A DNA stretch of 64,000 nucleotides from Nodosilinea sp. P-1105 (GTDB taxonomy: Bacteria > Cyanobacteriota > Cyanobacteriia > Phormidesmidales > Phormidesmidaceae): contig NZ_SMDQ01000002.1 in the NCBI RefSeq assembly GCF_012911975.1, forward strand, positions 62,001 through 126,000. The letters run 5' to 3'. How positions within the stretch are numbered: the first letter of the stretch is position 1; every line of letters starts with the position of its first letter. Position numbers and translations under genes: made by a program. The notes beneath the pieces are model-generated. The model did no database searches. It was not told the origin of the DNA and saw nothing but the letters and a program-made list of their open reading frames with translations. Positions 1 to 10,103 of this stretch are shown here, one piece after another.

Positions 1-535
1 CGCCCTACTGCCACCTCCAGATGTGCAAGCACAAATTACCGCCATCAAACAGGACATTTGGCAGCAATTCCACAGCAAAGCCGCCCTCAACTCACCCCCT
101 CACATTACGCTCCAACCGCCGTTTACCTGGCCGTTAGATCGCCTGCAAGCGCTAGAGCAACCCCTGGCGACGCTGGCTCAGCAACATTCCCCTGTGCCCA
201 TACAGTTGTCAGGCTATGGCGCTTTCCCGCCCCGGGTAATTTACATCAATGTGCTGCGTCAAGGGCCATTAATGACATTGCAACCCGCCGTGATGGATCA
301 CCTTGAAACCCACTGTGCCATTGTGGATGCTGTGGCCAAGCGTCGCCCCTTTGCCCCTCACATTACCGTGGGATTTCGCGATCTAAAGCCTGCGGCCTTC
401 CGTCAAGCTTGGGAGGCCGTGAAGGATCAGCCCTTCTTGGCCCAATTCCTCACTCCGTCCTTGACCCTGTTGCGCCATGATGGCCACAAATGGCAAATTT
501 TCTCCGAGTTTCTACTTAGTCGGCAAAACCCTTAG
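1..535 (+). CDS. 2'-5' RNA ligase family protein, 5' end probably outside window
   Basis: ORF open to the window edge; two HxT-type motifs (PPHITLQPPF, APHITVGF). Confidence 0.8.
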   Translation, partial: ALLPPPDVQAQITAIKQDIWQQFHSKAALNSPPHITLQPPFTWPLDRLQALEQPLATLAQQHSPVPIQLSGYGAFPPRVIYINVLRQGPLMTLQPAVMDHLETHCAIVDAVAKRRPFAPHITVGFRDLKPAAFRQAWEAVKDQPFLAQFLTPSLTLLRHDGHKWQIFSEFLLSRQNP

Positions 536-755
536 AGATTAAGGGTTGTGGAGTTTGTGTAGAACCCTAACAATGGGGACTCTTCCTTGACAATCAGCCA
601 AACCGTAGCTTACTATACAGAAGTAATCGGAAAAACGTTCATCTCTCTCATTTTTCTTCAACTGGATCAGAGAGAGACGGAAGTAGGGACTGATCCCCCG
701 AAGGAACGCGCCCCAATTTTTGGATCATCCTTTGATCTTTTTGGAGGCGACTCTT

Positions 756-1208
756 ATGAAACTCACTTATCGCGGCGTCAGCTACGACTATACTCCCCCC
801 ACAGTGGAGTCCAACATAACCGATGATGTTGGTAAGTTCCGTGGTGTAGATATTCGGTTCCGCACCGTTAAGAAAGCTCCGGTTCAACAACCCACAGTGG
901 ACTTAGTTTATCGTGGCGTGGCTTATCAAACGGGTACTCCTGCCGTGGCAGATGCTCCGGCCGTAGAGCCTACCCCTGTAACCACTGCGGCTGTGGCCAG
1001 TACTCCTGTCAACATCGAAGACAAAGCACGGATGCAGATGATCAATCGTCATCGTTCTGTGAAGCAGCGTCAGCAAGCGATGTTAGGCCGTCTGGCAACG
1101 GAAGCTGGTCTACCGATTGATGCAGCCAAGTACTGGAACCACATTCAAGGTAAGGTGCATCCCAGCTTTTGGGCCACCTATGGCCGTAGTGGTGCCGCAG
1201 CTAGCTAA
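756..1208 (+). CDS. DUF4278 domain-containing protein
   Basis: MKLTYRGVSYDY and VDLVYRGVAYQTG motifs; RBS GGAGG at 743-747 supports the ATG at 756. Confidence 0.8.
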   Translation: MKLTYRGVSYDYTPPTVESNITDDVGKFRGVDIRFRTVKKAPVQQPTVDLVYRGVAYQTGTPAVADAPAVEPTPVTTAAVASTPVNIEDKARMQMINRHRSVKQRQQAMLGRLATEAGLPIDAAKYWNHIQGKVHPSFWATYGRSGAAAS

Positions 1209-1233
1209 GCTCATCTGCTGCTAACTCATCATC

Positions 1234-1266
1234 AAAGCCGGAAGAGGTTTGCTCTTCCGGCTTTTT
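1234..1266 (+). terminator. Rho-independent terminator
   Basis: AAAGCCGGAAGAG-GTTTG-CTCTTCCGGCTTTTT immediately after the DUF4278 gene. Confidence 0.9.
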
Positions 1267-1429
1267 GTTGTGCTTGCTTTAGGATGACACTTGCCGAAAT
1301 TCCAACCCTAGGGCGGCGATCGCATTGGTCAGGGGCAACGTGATCGCCAAGGTCAGTAAAGGGTTCAAGATCAATGACCATGTCACAAGCTGCTGCTATA
1401 CCGATGAACCAGGCATCGCCGGAAAAACC

Positions 1430-2113
1430 ACCCAGCGATGCCGCAGCTTCTATCCGACATTTGGATGGTTTATCAGGGCAGTGGCTATGCCATGGGACAA
1501 CTAGCAGAAGATTTTGGGGCTAATTTAGGGGTCGGCCAGTCTAAAGTTAATGATGCTTTTAGCCAAGGTCTTAGCCTGTATTGGTTATTTCCAATTACAG
1601 GATCAGATTTCGGTGGTTTTGGGTCTGCCCTATCACTCCCAGGATCAGTTTGAACGCGAGAAAGAGCAGCTGATGAGCCTACTGCTTGGTCCCCATGTGA
1701 TGAGCTATCGCGGTGAACCCATGACTGTTCATATCCAGAAGGTTTGGGTGATGCCCGAAGGATATGGCAGCATTCTGTGGAATGAGGTTCAAGCCGCTGA
1801 CGTTGACTTTACGAAGCTGCCAGTGGCGATCGTATAGCCAGTCCCTGGCGTTAATCGCAGCGGTCAATCAGCCCCAGGGCCAGCGGTTTTACTGTCTCCG
1901 GGGAGCTAGTAAGCCCACTAATCTGGATGATCTGTTACCTAACCTCAAGGAGAATTTTCCCCGGGAGATGTGTAACCGCCTGTTGGCTTGGTTCCCGGGG
2001 CGGGTTACGGACGTCATTCTCACCGGGGGGGCGGAGAGTTCTTTTGGAGCGATATTCAGCGTTTGCTTAAAGAGGCTAAAATCAATCCAGTGAGTTTGAT
2101 CAGGCGCTCTTAG
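1430..2113 (+). pseudogene. ParM/StbA-like actin-family ATPase remnant with multiple frameshifts
   Basis: Fragments in successive frames read as one protein: MVYQGSGYAMGQLAEDFG / DQISVVLGLPYHSQDQFEREKEQLMSLLLG / SLALIAAVNQPQGQRFYCLRG / VTDVILTGG-GEFFWSDIQRLLKEAKINP. Confidence 0.65.
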
Positions 2114-2367
2114 CCGCTGTTAAAGCTGAGCTAGTTAAACAGCCGGGCCTGAGTTTTAGCAGCCTTTGTAAAGAAGCCCTGCACCATCTGCTACTGGGCG
2201 ATCGTCCTTCCTTTAGTCACCCTCCATGGTCTGCCAACCAACGGATTGAAAGCCTAGAAGCCCAGTTATTGAGTATAGAGCAGCGTTTTTTTGCCCAAGA
2301 GAAAAAAAGAACTGGCGCAGTGTCAAGAATAGCTGACCCTGGTTATGCTGATGGATCCCTAAACCCT
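2080..2367 (+). pseudogene. ParR/ribbon-helix-helix-like partition adaptor remnant
   Basis: Open-frame peptide FDQALLAAVKAELVKQPGLSFSSLCKEALHHLLLGDRPS follows the ParM-like remnant; no obvious start codon; in frame with the downstream dehydrogenase. Confidence 0.45.
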
Positions 2368-3480
2368 ATGGCCCCAAAAGTACTGATTGTCGGTGGTTGT
2401 GGCCGGGTGGGTCGGTGCATTGCGGCAGATTTGCGGCGTTATACCCAGTCTGCGGTCACGGTCACAACTCGGCAACCTCGGTCATTTGGGATAGAAGAAG
2501 GCTTGTCTGTCCTGACGCTGAATTTAGCGGATCGGGGGGCGGTGGAGGCTGCGATCGCGGCCCATGACCTGGTTATCCACTGTGCTGGCCCCTTTCGCTA
2601 CCGCGACGACCATGTGCTGCGCAGCTGCATTGCGGCGGGGGTGGATTACCTCGACATTGCCGACAACCCGGACTATGTGACTCAGGCCCAAGCTTTGTCC
2701 GATGCTGCCCAGGCGGCTGGGATCACTGCTATTCAAAGCACTGGCGTATTCCCCGGCCTGTCTAACCTAATGGCCCGCCAGGGGGCAGAGGCCCTCGATC
2801 AGGCGGAGACGATCCAACTCAGCTATGTGGTGGATGGGTCTGGCGGGGCCGGGGTCACGGTGCTGCGCACCACCTTCCTGGAACTGCAACAGCCAATCAA
2901 CGCCTGGATCAACGGCCAGCGCCAGCCGGTGGCCCCCTACAGCCAGCGGCAGCGGGTAGAGTTTCCACCCCCCTATGGCCCCTGCGCCGTCTACTGGTTT
3001 AACACCATTGAAGCCCTCACCCTGCCCCAGAGCTTGGCGGTACAGACTGTGGTCACTAAGTTTGGTTCTCGGCCCGATATCTATAATTACCTCACCTGGC
3101 TAATGGCCCGCTTGCCCCAGGCCTGGCTGACCCCAACGCGGATCGAAAAACTGGCCCAGATTAGCTATGCCATGACCCAGGTGAGCGATCGCCTCAGTGG
3201 TACCGGCATCGCCATGCGGGTCGATGTCACCGGCCAATGGCAAGGACAACTCACGACCGCTACCCTGACCTTTACCCATCCCGACACCGCTACCGCCGTC
3301 GGCGCTGGCACGGGCCTGGTGGCCCAGCAACTTCTGGCCGGCTACCGCAAACCAGGGGTCTGGCCGATTGAACAAGCCCTGACCCCTGCCGCCTGCCAGA
3401 CGGGATTACACCAGCGAGACCTGATCGTCACCCTAGAGCATCACCCCGGTCAAACCACGCATGCTAAGCCACCACGCTAG
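2368..3480 (+). CDS. Saccharopine dehydrogenase-like NAD(P)-binding protein
   Basis: MAPKVLIVGGCGRVGRCIAADLRR Rossmann start; full-length ORF. Confidence 0.8.
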   Translation: MAPKVLIVGGCGRVGRCIAADLRRYTQSAVTVTTRQPRSFGIEEGLSVLTLNLADRGAVEAAIAAHDLVIHCAGPFRYRDDHVLRSCIAAGVDYLDIADNPDYVTQAQALSDAAQAAGITAIQSTGVFPGLSNLMARQGAEALDQAETIQLSYVVDGSGGAGVTVLRTTFLELQQPINAWINGQRQPVAPYSQRQRVEFPPPYGPCAVYWFNTIEALTLPQSLAVQTVVTKFGSRPDIYNYLTWLMARLPQAWLTPTRIEKLAQISYAMTQVSDRLSGTGIAMRVDVTGQWQGQLTTATLTFTHPDTATAVGAGTGLVAQQLLAGYRKPGVWPIEQALTPAACQTGLHQRDLIVTLEHHPGQTTHAKPPR

Positions 3481-3539
3481 GCTGCGGCTGAGTGGTGGTA
3501 GTTAAAATGCCCAAAATTTTATCCACCTCTTTGATGAAG

Positions 3540-4262
3540 TCAGTACTGAAACACGGTGCTGACCAGCTGTTGCTGAATCTGCTGGATTAGATCTCGGGCC
3601 AGAGGCTCATAGGCGTCAAGGTCCGCCTGGGGGGGCGTGGGGATTAACACCGCCACGGCTACCCAGGGGGTAAGGCGACGATCGCTAAGTTGCGATCGCA
3701 TATTCGCCCAAAACCAGCGACTGGGGGCCGGGTGCCCGCCCCTGGGCCAGGCATACCACTGGGCCACCGCTAGCGACTGATGGTCGTTCTGGGCTTGGAG
3801 CCAGCGGGCCTGGATAGTCCCTGATGTCGGGGTCAGAGGCATACGAAGCGATTGGCTCTGTTCAATCTGCCAAGCTTGAACCCCTTGCAGGTCTAACCAC
3901 TCGATCTGAGGCTGATCGCTATGCCAGGGCTGGGGCCGCAGCAGCACCGCCACAGAAGGTAGCCCCCCTGCTTGGCGGCGATCGCCCTCGGCCTGGTATT
4001 CCGCTAAGCTCCAAGCCTGGCGATTGATTGTGACCGGCTGATGGTCAGTCATCTGCCAGCCAGGCAGCGGCAGGCCCTCCTGCTGTAGGGTTTGTAGCCT
4101 CTCCATTTGGGCCACCTGGGGCGGGTTGACCCAGGGCCACTGGCCAGTGAAGTAAGCCGGTAAGATTGCGATCGCCGCTAAGCCTGCCAGCCCTATCACC
4201 AGAGCCAATTTAAACCAGGCTATGGGCACCTGCCACCCATGGGACTTTGTCACCTTATGCAT
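3540..4262 (-). CDS. Cyanoexosortase A system-associated protein
   Basis: Single-TM protein directly downstream of an exosortase; characteristic layout and sequence. Confidence 0.7.
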   Translation of the reverse strand: MHKVTKSHGWQVPIAWFKLALVIGLAGLAAIAILPAYFTGQWPWVNPPQVAQMERLQTLQQEGLPLPGWQMTDHQPVTINRQAWSLAEYQAEGDRRQAGGLPSVAVLLRPQPWHSDQPQIEWLDLQGVQAWQIEQSQSLRMPLTPTSGTIQARWLQAQNDHQSLAVAQWYAWPRGGHPAPSRWFWANMRSQLSDRRLTPWVAVAVLIPTPPQADLDAYEPLARDLIQQIQQQLVSTVFQY

Positions 4263-4295
4263 CTCCCAAAAGCATCTTCGCCAGGGGCACCCCGC

Positions 4296-5267
4296 TTACA
4301 CCGACGACGCCCGAGACTGGGCCGTCAGGGTCAGGGCGGGGGGTACCCAGCGGCGAATCCCGACCAGCAAGCCCATCAGCGACAGCAACATCAGGGCTGC
4401 ATATAGATCTCCCCCCCACCCCTCATGAAGCCAGTCAAACGCAGCTGCCTGTCCAGTGCCGTGAAAATAGCTCAGCAGGGTGTTGCGAATCATGTTAGCG
4501 GCCAGACTAACCAGGACCACCATCGATAGAAATAGGCCGGTTTGTAGCCGCGATCGCTGCAAACCAGTCCAGTAGATCAGCATCAGCGCCACATATAAAC
4601 TCGTCAGCAACAGCTTCAGCCCAGCACAGTGGGGGGCCACCTCCACGGTTTGGCCATTGACATAGAGATACACCTGGTCCACCACCACCTGAATGCCCAA
4701 CTGGGTCAGCAAAAACCCTGCCCCTGCCGCAATCAACCGCTGCAGGGGCAGCATGTAGGGCTCAATTAAATAGGGCAACTGGGTCGGGGTCGCCAAAGCC
4801 AGCAGCAGCAGCGGCATCGCCTGTAACCTTAGGCCTGCCGTTGATTTTAGGCCCAGGCACAGCCCAACCAGCAACAGCGGCAACGACAGGTTCATCCAGT
4901 CGGTCAGACGGGTAGCATACATCAGCGCCGCCAGCCCTATGAGCCCCAGCCCCACAGGATGGCAATAGTTGGGCAACTGGACCCATCGATCCCGCTGGGT
5001 CCAGCTGAGGTAGGCGGCAAAGGGTAGGCCAATCAACCCATGGCTGAAATACTCGTGTTGAATGCTGATCGTTTTATGCAGCCAACCATCTACCCAGTGC
5101 AGCAGCAGCGGCGCGTACAGCAAGGCTAGGAGAGCAACGATGGCCCAGTTTAGGACGAGGTGACGGCGGGACATAGGTGCGGCAATGGCTGTAGACGCGG
5201 AGCAGCTTCCCCCAGGGTATGGGGATGGGTGGGGAGTTAAACCACCGGTTCCACCATAACTGGACAA
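4296..5267 (-). CDS. crtA: Cyanoexosortase A (exosortase/archaeosortase family)
   Basis: Multi-TM protein with APHCAGLK (Cys), MIRNTLLSYFHG (Arg) and WLHEGWGGDLYA (His) motifs. Confidence 0.8.
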   Translation of the reverse strand: MSSYGGTGGLTPHPSPYPGGSCSASTAIAAPMSRRHLVLNWAIVALLALLYAPLLLHWVDGWLHKTISIQHEYFSHGLIGLPFAAYLSWTQRDRWVQLPNYCHPVGLGLIGLAALMYATRLTDWMNLSLPLLLVGLCLGLKSTAGLRLQAMPLLLLALATPTQLPYLIEPYMLPLQRLIAAGAGFLLTQLGIQVVVDQVYLYVNGQTVEVAPHCAGLKLLLTSLYVALMLIYWTGLQRSRLQTGLFLSMVVLVSLAANMIRNTLLSYFHGTGQAAAFDWLHEGWGGDLYAALMLLSLMGLLVGIRRWVPPALTLTAQSRASSV

Positions 5268-5338
5268 TCCTTAGAGGAAGGGAGCCAGGCTTTGCTAAAG
5301 GTTCACACATCCCTGAGGCTGAACCCAGCGCTTTTTAA

Positions 5339-6806
5339 TTATTGCGCCCCAGCGCTGAGGGTAATAGTGCCATACCAGTTATTGTTATCAGTGGCCGATT
5401 CGTCGGTCGTAGTCGCCTGGTTGTCTATAAATGTAGGCATGGCCCCCAGCGCTCTCACCTGGGGGGTAATACGCCCGTGAGCGGTAGCTTTTGGAGGGGG
5501 CACAAAGATGGCACCCCCTTTCCCCTGGCCAGGATTAGCCCCATCCCCAGGGATCGCTTCGTTATGCTTAAACACGGTGTTGTGCAAAATCAGTCGCCCA
5601 GCCCGCAAGAAGATGGCACCGCCTAAACCGCCGCCGCCACCGCCCAACCCGACAGACCCATCACCGCCGCCAAAGCCACCATTACCTGGGTTCCCTGGTT
5701 CCCCAGGTAAACCAAAGTAGCCCCCGGCCCCACCCCAGCCCCCGGCCTCGCCGCCGCCACCAAGGCCGCCGTTGCCACCGTCGCCACCGTTACCACCGTT
5801 GCCCCCCTTCCGGTCCACCATCCCCGCCGTTGCCGCCATTGCCAGCGTTGCCCAACCCCCCAAACCCGCCTCCACCGGCATTGGCGATAGTGCCAATACC
5901 GCCAATGCCAATACCGTTGGCCCCGGCGATCGCGCCGCGATTGGCCCTGACCCGGTCATCCACTGTGTCAATGGTGATCCCTTTGGGGGCCACGGGCAGA
6001 GCATTAGCCTGGTGAATGGCGGTTCGCAGGGTGCCAGGACCACTGTCCGCCGTCGAAGTGAGGGTAATTTGCTTCAACACCCCGGGCAGGGTGGACAGGG
6101 TGGCTGTAGACCAAGGTAAAGGGGTCTGAATCTGACCTAGGAGGGTTTCCAGCACCCAGTCCCCTCCCAGGGCGGCTGGGCCGGTGAGCGTTGTTGAGGC
6201 CGCCATATCCGCCCGGGTTAAAGCCTGGACAATCGATAAAAACTGCTGTCCTTCGATCCCCTGAGCCACTTCACAGCCGTAGATCAGCAGGTCGGCCCCA
6301 GGGTGCAAATATGATCGCCACTGTTTCAGCTCATCGTTCCACTGCTGCAGGTTGTCGAGTCTCAGCTCTTCTCCTCCCAGGACCAGGCCGCCAGGACGAC
6401 CGTGGGTCACGAGATGGACAGCCCTAACATTCTGGTGGTTAGCTAAAGCCTGGGTTACCGCCGCCAACCCCTGGCCCGACGATACGACCACCGTTTGGTG
6501 ATCGGCTGACAGCCCCTTTTGCCATGGGGCCTGATTAGCCAGGGTGCTATCGATCACGACAATGTCTGACGTCCCTCGCCAGTGAGCTGCCGCCAGCCCT
6601 CCCCAGTCAGGAAACCACCGAAGGCTACTAACCAGCCCCACCATCAGAATCAGTCCCAGGGTGATTAGCCTCGCCCTAAATCTCTTTTGCCGGGAAAATG
6701 AAGCTCGTTGTCCACCGATAACCCTGTCCCCGGGGTGATGGCCCTGACCTCCCGATTGGATAGAGTTATGGATGGTTTTACCCCGATTCTGCTGAGGCTG
6801 CCCCAT
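5339..6806 (-). pseudogene. DUF4347-domain Gly-rich surface protein split by a frameshift (ORFs 5790..6806 and 5339..6043)
   Basis: N-part has DUF4347 (HLVTHGRPGGLVLGGEEL, LLIYGCEVAQG); the Gly-rich tract runs from one frame into the other at a G6 run near 5806-5812. Confidence 0.7.
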
Positions 6807-7063
6807 GGTGCTACTGACCCTGTCTGAGCGTTGCTCGATGTTAGATATAGCCCCTAGACCGAGAAAAATCTACCGCTTTGCCTAGTCTCCTGGCAGAACA
6901 TCTGGTTCCACCGACAATCAGAAAACCCTCGTCTATCAAGGCTTCAGGAGGCCCGGTTCACCAGCTGAAAAGGGTAGGGTGGGAACCTTGGCCCGTTGAT
7001 CTCTGACATTTGATCATCGATCAGAATTGTCAAGCGTTGTTACCCCACTTTTTCATTCATCTT

Positions 7064-7084
7064 TGTATGATGAGATGGCATACA
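7064..7084. promoter_or_regulatory. Inverted repeat, candidate GntR operator
   Basis: TGTATG-N9-CATACA just upstream of the likely GntR ATG at 7097. Confidence 0.45.
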
Positions 7085-7096
7085 GCATACAGCCCT

Positions 7097-7798
7097 ATGA
7101 TCTTATCGTCTCCCCCTACCATTCGCCGTGGTAAGTCTCTCTACGAGCAGGTTTACCAGGCACTGCGATCGGCTATTTTAACGGGGGAGCTAGCCCCTGC
7201 CGATCGCTTGGTAGAAACTCAGTTGGCCGAGTGGCTACAGGTAAGCCGTACCCCCCTGCGGGAGGCCCTACGCCAGTTGCAGCAAGAAGGGTTGGTGACG
7301 GCTGATATTAGCGGCGGCTTGCGGGTGACGACAATTACAGCGGCGGACGCCCGTGAGCTTTACGACTGTCGCTTAGCCTTAGAATGTTTGGCGGTGACTG
7401 GGGCCTGCAACCACGCTACCCCCGAGCAACTTCAACGAATCAAAGCCTGTGTGATGCAGGCCGAATCTATCGGTGCCCTCAGTCCCGAGAAGCCCGACCA
7501 GTTGTCGCCTCAACAACTGTTAGATGTAGATTATCAGTTCCACCATTTAATTGCCGAAAGCTCAGGGAATCAACGGCTGATTACCTTGTTAGACAGTCTG
7601 TTTGATGCCATGGCCCTATTGCGCATTCAAACCCTAAAGCAAAATCCCAATGTGCTGGACATTCGCCTAGAGCACCGACAAATTTATGACGCCATTGCTA
7701 ACCGAGACCCAGAGCAGGCTACAGCCGCCATTACTAGCCACCTGACAGCTAGTAAACAACGGGTGGTAAGAGAAATTGAAAGCTATCAGCGTGAGTGA
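7097..7798 (+). CDS. GntR family (FCD-type) transcriptional regulator
   Basis: Winged HTH LYEQVYQALRSAILTGELAPADRLVETQLAEWLQVSRTPLREALRQL plus FCD-like C-domain. Confidence 0.9.
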   Translation: MILSSPPTIRRGKSLYEQVYQALRSAILTGELAPADRLVETQLAEWLQVSRTPLREALRQLQQEGLVTADISGGLRVTTITAADARELYDCRLALECLAVTGACNHATPEQLQRIKACVMQAESIGALSPEKPDQLSPQQLLDVDYQFHHLIAESSGNQRLITLLDSLFDAMALLRIQTLKQNPNVLDIRLEHRQIYDAIANRDPEQATAAITSHLTASKQRVVREIESYQRE

Positions 7799-7915
7799 TG
7801 ATTCCAATAGCCTGGGGCCAGCGCTTAGCCTGGTGGCCAGTAGCATCTACTGCCCGATCACAAACCGCAGGATGATGCGCTGACCACTCCAATAGGAACC
7901 CTGTTAAGGGCAGTA

Positions 7916-9574
7916 CTAGGTCTCCACTTGCGATCGCAACAGCTTTAAAATCTGTTGTAACAACTCCTCTATTTGGGTCCAGGGGCTGTCAGGGGTATCT
8001 GCATCAGGAGCCTCGGGAGGAATCTTCAAGGCTTTGAGCACTTGAGGAAGTCCATGCCCTTGATAGGGATAAGGCAGGCCCAGATCAACAGCACTCTCTC
8101 GAATAGCTTGAAATAAAGCGTTGACCCGGCCCCGTTCGCGGGACATCGCCCGGATATCTGACCGGGCTTCAAGGATAAGGGCCGCTAAACCAACCACATG
8201 GGGGCAGGCCATTGAGGTACCATCCCAGGCGGCATAGGCGTCAGCCTCGGCCGATACCGCAGAGACCACAGCCACACCAGGGGCGCATACATCCAAACGC
8301 TGATTAACGTCAGCAAAACAGGTAAATTTAGCTGTGAAGAACTTACCATCAGCGCTTTTGTGCGCCCCAACTTGTCGAATATGGGCACTGCTGCTGGGGA
8401 ACGTATCCACCTGACCAATGGCCGATACCGCCAATACATCGTCATAGGCAGCAGGGTACTGAAGCTTGGTAGCTGAATTGCCAGCCGCCGCAATACAAGC
8501 AACCCCAGCATCGGTCACCTCCTGAATCTTTTGCTCCAGCAGTTCAGAGTACGTACTACTCCCCAGGCTGAGGTTGACGATATCAACCCCAGCAGTCATA
8601 CATTCATTCAGGCTGTTAATCAGGGCAGAGAATGTACCTCCCGGAAAGATTTTGCACACATGGTAATCGGCTTCAGGGGCAAACCCTCGAATTCCAAACT
8701 CATCCATGAGGCCAACAATCACGCCAGCAACATGGGTACCATGGGCCATCGGATCAAGTTTCCAACTGGTAGGGGTAGCCTCCGCCGTAAAGTCTTTACC
8801 GTTAGCGTGGTCGCCAAGGTCTTGGTGGTCAATGTAGCCTCCTGAGTCAATAATGCCGATTTTAATGCCGTTGCCTCGGTAGGGAATTTGAGCATCGCCC
8901 AATCCCATGGCTTTTTGGCCCCAACCCAGACTCTCAGTCTGTGGAAAATCCGCCAATGTTTGGTCAAAAGCCTTGAGGGCAACAACGTTATCTTGACCAG
9001 GTCGCAGAACTGGTTGATCGAGCCAAAAGCTCCAGTAATTGGCGGCGGGCCTAACCATTAGGCCACTAAGGGTATCGGCGGTTTCGCCATAAAGGGTTAA
9101 GGTGATCCGACCAGCCGCATCGGTAATTCCATCGGCATACCAGAGGCTGCCGATCAAAGTTACATGGGCATTGGCAATCGGCTGCTGGGTTTGACTGTCT
9201 CGGATCATCAACGGGATCGTTAGCTCATCATCCTTTAATGGAATCAGGTTGGCTTTAAAGTTAGGGACTATCGGCAGATCGATACCTGTCGGCTTAAATA
9301 GGTCTAGGGGCCGATCTTCCTCAACAATTAATCGGCCGTCATAGGCCCTTTTTAGATTTTCAAATCTCTCCAGTGACATCTCTGCTACCAGCAACTCTGT
9401 CTTACCGTTATGGGAAACAATTTTTTGCAAGAGTTGAATATTTAGGCTAGGGAATATGTCCCGGGCAAGAACATCAAGGTCTAAGCTCTCTAACTCTAGA
9501 GCCTGAAACCTCGGCTTACCAATCAAGGTTTTAATGTTACGAGATACTGGCTGATACTGTAATGAATTGGACAT
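7916..9574 (-). CDS. S8 family serine peptidase (subtilase), no apparent signal peptide
   Basis: Catalytic motifs IIDSGGY (Asp), HGTHVAGV (His), GTSMACPHV (Ser). Confidence 0.93.
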   Translation of the reverse strand: MSNSLQYQPVSRNIKTLIGKPRFQALELESLDLDVLARDIFPSLNIQLLQKIVSHNGKTELLVAEMSLERFENLKRAYDGRLIVEEDRPLDLFKPTGIDLPIVPNFKANLIPLKDDELTIPLMIRDSQTQQPIANAHVTLIGSLWYADGITDAAGRITLTLYGETADTLSGLMVRPAANYWSFWLDQPVLRPGQDNVVALKAFDQTLADFPQTESLGWGQKAMGLGDAQIPYRGNGIKIGIIDSGGYIDHQDLGDHANGKDFTAEATPTSWKLDPMAHGTHVAGVIVGLMDEFGIRGFAPEADYHVCKIFPGGTFSALINSLNECMTAGVDIVNLSLGSSTYSELLEQKIQEVTDAGVACIAAAGNSATKLQYPAAYDDVLAVSAIGQVDTFPSSSAHIRQVGAHKSADGKFFTAKFTCFADVNQRLDVCAPGVAVVSAVSAEADAYAAWDGTSMACPHVVGLAALILEARSDIRAMSRERGRVNALFQAIRESAVDLGLPYPYQGHGLPQVLKALKIPPEAPDADTPDSPWTQIEELLQQILKLLRSQVET

Positions 9575-9578
9575 AACT

Positions 9579-9977
9579 TCAGACCTCTTCTATAGGCAAA
9601 ACTTGGGATAACAATGCTTTGACTTGATCGACTAATTGATGTAGTCGGGCGTTCTTATCACGATCTTGGCCAGGTGGTGATTCTTTTAATGTAGAAATCA
9701 TCTCTAGAGCTGCCTCCAAATTTGAGATCAGGGCTGCAATCTTAGTCTGACGAGCATTGGCAGCCGACTGGGTCGGCTTAATGTTTGGGAGGAGGGGCTG
9801 TAGATCAGCCATTTCTGCTTCCAACTCTGCTAAAAGTTGAGCCCCCGACTGGCTCTTCTGACTCAACTGTGATGGAGGTGAACCAAAGGCTAATGCAAAC
9901 TCCTGGTCAAGACTTTGCATTAGCTCTTCTATACCAGGGGAATTTTTATTCTGGGAGTTTGGCATGGGAATCTCCAT
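9579..9977 (-). CDS. Hypothetical helical protein, co-oriented with the subtilase
   Basis: 132-aa ORF ending 4 nt before the subtilase start. Confidence 0.7.
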   Translation of the reverse strand: MEIPMPNSQNKNSPGIEELMQSLDQEFALAFGSPPSQLSQKSQSGAQLLAELEAEMADLQPLLPNIKPTQSAANARQTKIAALISNLEAALEMISTLKESPPGQDRDKNARLHQLVDQVKALLSQVLPIEEV

Positions 9978-10037
9978 TTTTTAACACGGCAATCTTGAGT
10001 TAAAATTCTCCAAAAAATGAATTTTTTGAAGAAAAAA

Positions 10038-10084
10038 GAGAGTGACTTAGACTCCAATATGACCGGAAAATTTAAGTCACTCTC
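10038..10084 (-). terminator. Terminator/attenuator-like hairpin between precursor-like gene and processing genes
   Basis: 12-bp perfect inverted repeat GAGAGTGACTTA/TAAGTCACTCTC, followed on the minus strand by a TTTTTTCTT tract. Confidence 0.6.
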
Positions 10085-10103
10085 CATGACAGTAACTATT
10101 ACT

